From: an uncultured Muribaculaceae bacterium
Lineage (GTDB): Bacteria > Bacteroidota > Bacteroidia > Bacteroidales > Muribaculaceae
Assembly: GCA_910587915.1 (NCBI GenBank)
Contig: CAJUOB010000015.1
Coordinates: 1-61,048 of the forward strand
DNA: 61,048 bases
Direction of reading: 5' to 3'
Positions within the stretch are counted from its first letter, which is position 1; each line of letters opens with the position of its first letter. Made by a program: the position numbers and the translations under genes. Below, piece after piece: positions 57,193 to 61,048 of the stretch. The notes beneath the pieces are model-generated. The model was not told where the DNA came from, did not search any database, and saw only the letters and a list, made by a program, of their open reading frames with translations.

Positions 57193-60100
57193 ATGTATAA
57201 AAATCTACTCAGAACGCTACTTGGCGGCGCAATTCTGGTGACAGGCCTGACCGCCTCGGCGCAGCAGAAAGCGCCGTCGCTGGAGAGTCTCCGAATCAAC
57301 GGGATGTTGATGTACGATGATGACCGTAGCGAGGATGTCCTTGGTTTCTATGAATATACGGCGACTGCGCCGGTGACCCGGCGCGCGTTGGTGCTTTCGC
57401 CACGCAACTATCTGAGCGGCGACGCTGTGGTGGTAGATGGTAAACTCTACACATATCACATGGAAGTGTATGCCGGAAGTATGGTCGATGCCGCCTACTA
57501 CACCGTTGTCGATGTTGCCACAGGTAGCGCTACTAAAAGCCCGAATATAAGTTGGGATCTCGATGTGGCCTATTCGCACTATGCATCGTCGGCCGCATTG
57601 AATTCTGTCGATGGCAAGGTGTATTGCTCGGGTTATGAGTATAATAGTTCGGACAGGACGCTGACTCCCACATTGAAGATATGGAATGTGACAGAGAATG
57701 CGAAAGAAGCTGTCGGCACCATGCAGGCGGCTCTTGCGGTAATGTCGTTCGATAAGGATGGCAATCTCTATGGTATTACGGCGTGCTCATCGCGTGGAGC
57801 CGATGATGGTGGCCGCTTGGTGAAAGTCGATAAGACTACAGGCTCGTTGACTATCGTTGGCGATACCGGGATTCGTCCGTGGTTTGACCAGAGCGGCGTC
57901 ATAAGCCCCTACGACGGTCGTCTCTATTGGTTCGCCAGCGAGGCTGTGGCCGGAGGTGGTGCCAACGATGCCACGGCTATGCTCTACGCTGTCGATCTTG
58001 CCACTGCCAAGGCCGATGCTATCGGTGCGCTTCCCAATGGCGACGAGGTGGTGGCTGCATGGATTCCGGCGCAGACTATTCCCGATGCTGCTCCCGGCGA
58101 TATATCCGGGTTGGTGGCCGACTTCACGGCTCCGTCTCTTGCCGGGAAGATAAAATTCGACCTTCCGTCGGTGAGCTATTCGGGTGGTGCCTTGGATGGC
58201 GATGTGGACTGGGTGGTGACGCTTGGCGGCAAAACCGTGGCATCGGGCACCGGTGCGCCGGGCTTGGCAATAGCGGCCGATGTAGAGGTGCCATCCAGTG
58301 GTGAGTATACTTTCGATGTTGTTGCTTCCAATGCCGCCGGCAATGGAAATGTGGACAGAACTACGACTTATATCGGCTATGGTGTGCCCGACGCTGTGGC
58401 GAGCGTGACATTCGTTGTGGAAGATGGCATCCATGAGGTGTCGTGGGGACATGTAGGCACGCTCGCCCAGGGAACATATCTCGATGGCGACCATGCGTCG
58501 TACCGCGTGGTGCGTCAGCCCGGCAATGTGGTTCTGGCCGAGAAATGGACTAAAAATACCTATTCTGAGCGCGCTGTCGATGGCGACCTGCAGTCGACAT
58601 ACTACGAGATTACGGCTGTGAATGGCGACCGTATGTCGGCCCCGGCAAAATCGAATGTTGTCGTCACCGGCTCTACCATCGGGCTTCCTTACCATGAGGA
58701 TTTTGCCTCGGCAACCTCTGTGAACGCCTACGATATTGTCGATTCAAACAAGGACGGCAATACATGGTCATACTACGACTATTCGAAAGTCGTTCAGATC
58801 CGCATGGCTACCGCCGGAACGCACGACGACTGGCTGGTACTCCCTCCGGTTCGTCTGGAGAAGGGCTATAGCTATGAATTTAAGTTCGACTGCTACGCCA
58901 CTGTTGCATCCTATGTGAATATACTCGATGTGGCAATGGGCTTGTCGGCTGAGACTATGGACACTATGCTGCTCGAAGACATCGAGGTGACGGGCACGAA
59001 GGCCTCGGCCATGAAAGAAGTGGCTGTCGCCATCAAGCCGGCAGAGACTGCCGTGTACCGTCTTGGCATACATATAAAGAGCGCCACACGTCAGGGCACA
59101 TTTGCCATCAAAAATGTGAGTGTATCGGCGGGATCTTCCACTGCGGTGCCCGCCGCTCCGGGACTTGCTGTGTCGGCCGGTGCAAAGGGTGCGCTTTCGG
59201 CAGTGCTCACTGTGTCGGCCCCCGCTCTCACTGCCGGTGGCGATGAGTTGGAGAATGCTGTGACACTATTCACCGTGTCGCGCGACGGCGAGCCTCTGGC
59301 CACTATCCCGGCAGAGGCCGGCAAGATCGAATATACTTATGAAGACAACGACGTGCCCGCAGCCGGAATGCATGCCTACACCGTATGTGCGGTAAATGCC
59401 GATGGTACCGGCGAAGCTGCCGAGGCATCGCTCTTCATCGGTCGCGACCGGCCCCTCGCTCCTGCCGGGCTACGTGCGGCCGATAACGGCGACGGCACCG
59501 TTGCGCTCAGTTGGGATGCGCCGTCGGAAGCCGGAGCCAACGGCGGCTATGTCGATGTCGACCGCCTCGTGTACTCCGTTGTAGCCCCCGATAAGACTGT
59601 GACTACCGGTATTACCGGCACGGCTGCCGTAGCATCAATCGCCACAAGCGGTGCACAGGCCGAGGTAACCTACAAAGTTGGAGTGAAGTATAGCGACGAC
59701 GCCGCTGCCGATGAAGCCGTGGCGGAGTCGAATGTGCTCATCGCCGGTACGCCCTATACGGCTCCTTTTGCCGAAACTTTCGCATCGGCTGCCGCAGCCT
59801 CGCAGATATGGACAAAGGAATATGTTTTGGTCGACAAAAACTACAATCTCGAATTCTCCGTTAAAGCCGACTCCGACCATGGTGGCGACGAGGGTGGCCT
59901 TAAGATATATTCCTATGAGAAGGTTGCGGCCGGACGGTGGGTATCGCCTCTGTTCGATCTCTCGCAGAGCATAAACCCCGAAATTTCGGTATGGGTCAAT
60001 GCGTTCGACTCCAATGTGTCGTTCGAGCTGCAGGTGCAGACCGGATACGGCGATTGGCAGACTGTGGCCGCACTCGAATCCGTAGACGGTTGGACCGAAG

Positions 60101-60360
60101 TAAAGGCCCCTTTGTCGGACTTCCGCAACAAGCGTGTGCGCTTTGGCCTTCTCGCCAAGTTTGCCGGCTGGTACACAGCTCTCTATGCCGACGATTTCGC
60201 TGTGCGCGAGAATACATCGGGCATAGAATCGGTAGATGCTGATGATAACGAAAACCTCGAGATCTACAACATCCAGGGCATCCGTGTGCCGTCAATGACT
60301 GCCCCCGGCGTGTACATAGTCCGTTCCGGCGCCACTACCCGCAAAGTGGTCGTTAATTGA
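57193..60360 (+). CDS. Large secreted multidomain protein with fibronectin type III-like modules and sorting tail
   Basis: From ATG 57193 the protein has 1055 residues. A signal peptide ends at TASAQQ (about residue 24). Residues 30-290 look like a propeller-type module (VVDGKLYTYHMEVYAG, NSVDGKVYCSGYEY, ISPYDGRLYWFASEA). Then come fibronectin type III-like repeats (LPSVSYSGGALDGDVDWVVT; GDGTVALSWDAPSEAG), a cleaved-adhesin/MAM-like module (HEDFASATSVNAYDIVDSN ... DDWLVLPPV) and a second one (FAETFASAAAASQIWTKEYV). The C-terminus (IYNIQGIRVPS, GVYIVRSG, KVVVN) is a type IX sorting tail. The longer reading to 57133 lies before the likely promoter. Confidence 0.88.
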   Translation: MYKNLLRTLLGGAILVTGLTASAQQKAPSLESLRINGMLMYDDDRSEDVLGFYEYTATAPVTRRALVLSPRNYLSGDAVVVDGKLYTYHMEVYAGSMVDAAYYTVVDVATGSATKSPNISWDLDVAYSHYASSAALNSVDGKVYCSGYEYNSSDRTLTPTLKIWNVTENAKEAVGTMQAALAVMSFDKDGNLYGITACSSRGADDGGRLVKVDKTTGSLTIVGDTGIRPWFDQSGVISPYDGRLYWFASEAVAGGGANDATAMLYAVDLATAKADAIGALPNGDEVVAAWIPAQTIPDAAPGDISGLVADFTAPSLAGKIKFDLPSVSYSGGALDGDVDWVVTLGGKTVASGTGAPGLAIAADVEVPSSGEYTFDVVASNAAGNGNVDRTTTYIGYGVPDAVASVTFVVEDGIHEVSWGHVGTLAQGTYLDGDHASYRVVRQPGNVVLAEKWTKNTYSERAVDGDLQSTYYEITAVNGDRMSAPAKSNVVVTGSTIGLPYHEDFASATSVNAYDIVDSNKDGNTWSYYDYSKVVQIRMATAGTHDDWLVLPPVRLEKGYSYEFKFDCYATVASYVNILDVAMGLSAETMDTMLLEDIEVTGTKASAMKEVAVAIKPAETAVYRLGIHIKSATRQGTFAIKNVSVSAGSSTAVPAAPGLAVSAGAKGALSAVLTVSAPALTAGGDELENAVTLFTVSRDGEPLATIPAEAGKIEYTYEDNDVPAAGMHAYTVCAVNADGTGEAAEASLFIGRDRPLAPAGLRAADNGDGTVALSWDAPSEAGANGGYVDVDRLVYSVVAPDKTVTTGITGTAAVASIATSGAQAEVTYKVGVKYSDDAAADEAVAESNVLIAGTPYTAPFAETFASAAAASQIWTKEYVLVDKNYNLEFSVKADSDHGGDEGGLKIYSYEKVAAGRWVSPLFDLSQSINPEISVWVNAFDSNVSFELQVQTGYGDWQTVAALESVDGWTEVKAPLSDFRNKRVRFGLLAKFAGWYTALYADDFAVRENTSGIESVDADDNENLEIYNIQGIRVPSMTAPGVYIVRSGATTRKVVVN

Positions 60361-60475
60361 TGCATTATGATTAGCGAATTATGGATTATGGATTATGAAT
60401 TAATTTGTCAGCCCCCTCAACCCCCAACTCCTAACTTCTAACTCCAAACTTCTAACTGCTAACTACCAATTAGGT
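60361..60475. repeat. AATTATGGATTATG units followed by a TAACTCC heptad array
   Basis: gaattatggattatggattatgaatt (60374-60400) belongs to the AT repeat family. Then 60425-60470 is a G-poor array with a 7-base period (taactcc, taacttc, taactcc, aaacttc, taactgc, taactac). Nothing coding is seen between 60361 and 60641. Confidence 0.6.
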
Positions 60476-60487
60476 CTATTCCATCGA

Positions 60488-60537
60488 AAAGTCGGCCTGC
60501 CGGTGCTTATTTACAGCATCCACAGGCCGACTTTTTT
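60488..60537 (+). terminator. Terminator after the sorted fibronectin-type gene
   Basis: aaagtcggcctg (60488-60499) pairs with caggccgacttt (60523-60534) and runs into a T tract to 60537. Confidence 0.8.
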
Positions 60538-60587
60538 ATATCTTTTCCCGAAGCATCGATATAATTATATGTTATAAAACATATTTC

Positions 60588-60618
60588 TTGCTTTTATCTC
60601 AAAAAATCAATATATTCG
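60588..60618 (+). promoter_or_regulatory. Promoter of the terminal partial gene
   Basis: TTG (60588-60590), a 20-base spacer and TATATTCG (60611-60618) approximate the consensus with one mismatch in the -7. ATG 60642 lies 23 bases on. Confidence 0.6.
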
Positions 60619-60641
60619 CAACCGAACCAACCCCACACCCC

Positions 60642-61048
60642 ATGAAACCAATCGCCTCTCTCCTTGCCGCGCTGCTCTGGATAGGATGCTTTGCAGCCGA
60701 GCGCCGCGAGTTGCCATTCTCTTACAGTCCATTTCCGGAGACAGTTCTTGCATCTGATATCTGGGATGTGACCACCCTTGGTCCTGCCGATGCCATGGGC
60801 GTCACCACATCAATAGGGGCGTCGGGCACCTACTCTGAGCGTATCGGCGACACGTCCTTTCTATATCTGCTCCGCAATGATTCTCTATTCTACCGTGGCT
60901 ACACTGTCGGCCGCGGAGAAGGGCTGCTCAACGATTCGCTGTCGGCGGTCGCTACATGGCCCCTGCGTACGGACGACGCGCATGCTAACGTATTCACACA
61001 GCATGGCATGAATGGTGGAGAGGAATTCGCCACGGCTAATACCTGCGA
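60642..61048 (+). CDS. Secreted hypothetical protein, 3' end outside the window
   Basis: ATG 60642 opens a frame of 135 codons that is still open at the window end. It begins MKPIASLLAALLWIGCFAAE, a signal peptide with a possible lipobox-like Cys16. Then ELPFSYSPFPETVLASDIWD and a beta-rich segment (IGDTSFLYLLRNDSLFYRGY) follow. The family cannot be named from the fragment. Confidence 0.7.
   Translation, partial: MKPIASLLAALLWIGCFAAERRELPFSYSPFPETVLASDIWDVTTLGPADAMGVTTSIGASGTYSERIGDTSFLYLLRNDSLFYRGYTVGRGEGLLNDSLSAVATWPLRTDDAHANVFTQHGMNGGEEFATANTC

Overview
The window looks like chromosomal DNA of a Bacteroidales bacterium, most probably a Muribaculaceae-type gut lineage. Several things point there: promoters of the Bacteroidetes form (TTTG, about 20 bases, TAnnTTTG) are found throughout; genes lack classical Shine-Dalgarno sites; there are a GldE/GldD pair, a BspA-type leucine-rich surface protein, a DUF4254-glycosyltransferase 9 pair and PepSY-like lipoproteins; and four secreted proteins share a type IX-like C-terminal sorting tail. 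The species assignment is inference.

Layout. 1-830: no gene; two copies of a large palindromic element built of four hairpins, with a second repeat family between them. 832-11234: M16 peptidase, tRNA-His, DUF2400 protein, esterase, beta-propeller lipoprotein, RecD-like helicase, DUF418 membrane protein, flavodiiron protein, DUF488 protein. 11235-15953: an AT-richer island with a promoter, an apparent gene remnant, a DUF2971 protein and a repetitive BspA-like protein. 16174-33372: PepSY-like lipoprotein, MscS channel, secreted endonuclease I, alanine dehydrogenase, GldE-GldD-phosphopantetheinyl transferase operon, AspT-type transporter, and the dnaX-proB-proA-endonuclease operon. 33550-36357: an AT-rich, membrane-anchored UvrD-type helicase with an apparent embedded nuclease. 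36964-45759: VOC protein, ribF and a HAD phosphatase, rpsT between two tRNA-Glu genes, recO, DUF4254-GT9, ruvB, uvrC. 45800-52097: a membrane TIR protein, then a 150-bp intergenic unit present twice around an S66 peptidase and a TrmH-type methyltransferase, then VKOR, thioredoxin and DUF1573 genes. 52283-55866: a small phage-structural cassette (41-aa protein, capsid-like, adaptor-like, broken portal-like) embedded in simple repeats. 56004-61048: a 43-aa lipoprotein, two tandem near-identical lipoproteins, a large sorted fibronectin-type protein and the start of another secreted protein.

How the parts relate. Housekeeping DNA maintenance (dnaX, ruvB, uvrC, recO, the RecD-like helicase), proline synthesis and disulfide chemistry form short operons. 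Single accessory genes with lower GC (DUF2971, helicase-nuclease, TIR-membrane protein) sit between them, as is common for single-gene defence cargo, but defence is inferred, not shown. The most unusual material is non-coding: the four-hairpin palindromes, the duplicated 150-bp unit that ends in a terminator, an AATTCATAATTCAT repeat family that supplies the stop codons of at least three genes, and a set of promoters lying only 4-7 bases upstream of start codons, which predicts leaderless mRNAs.
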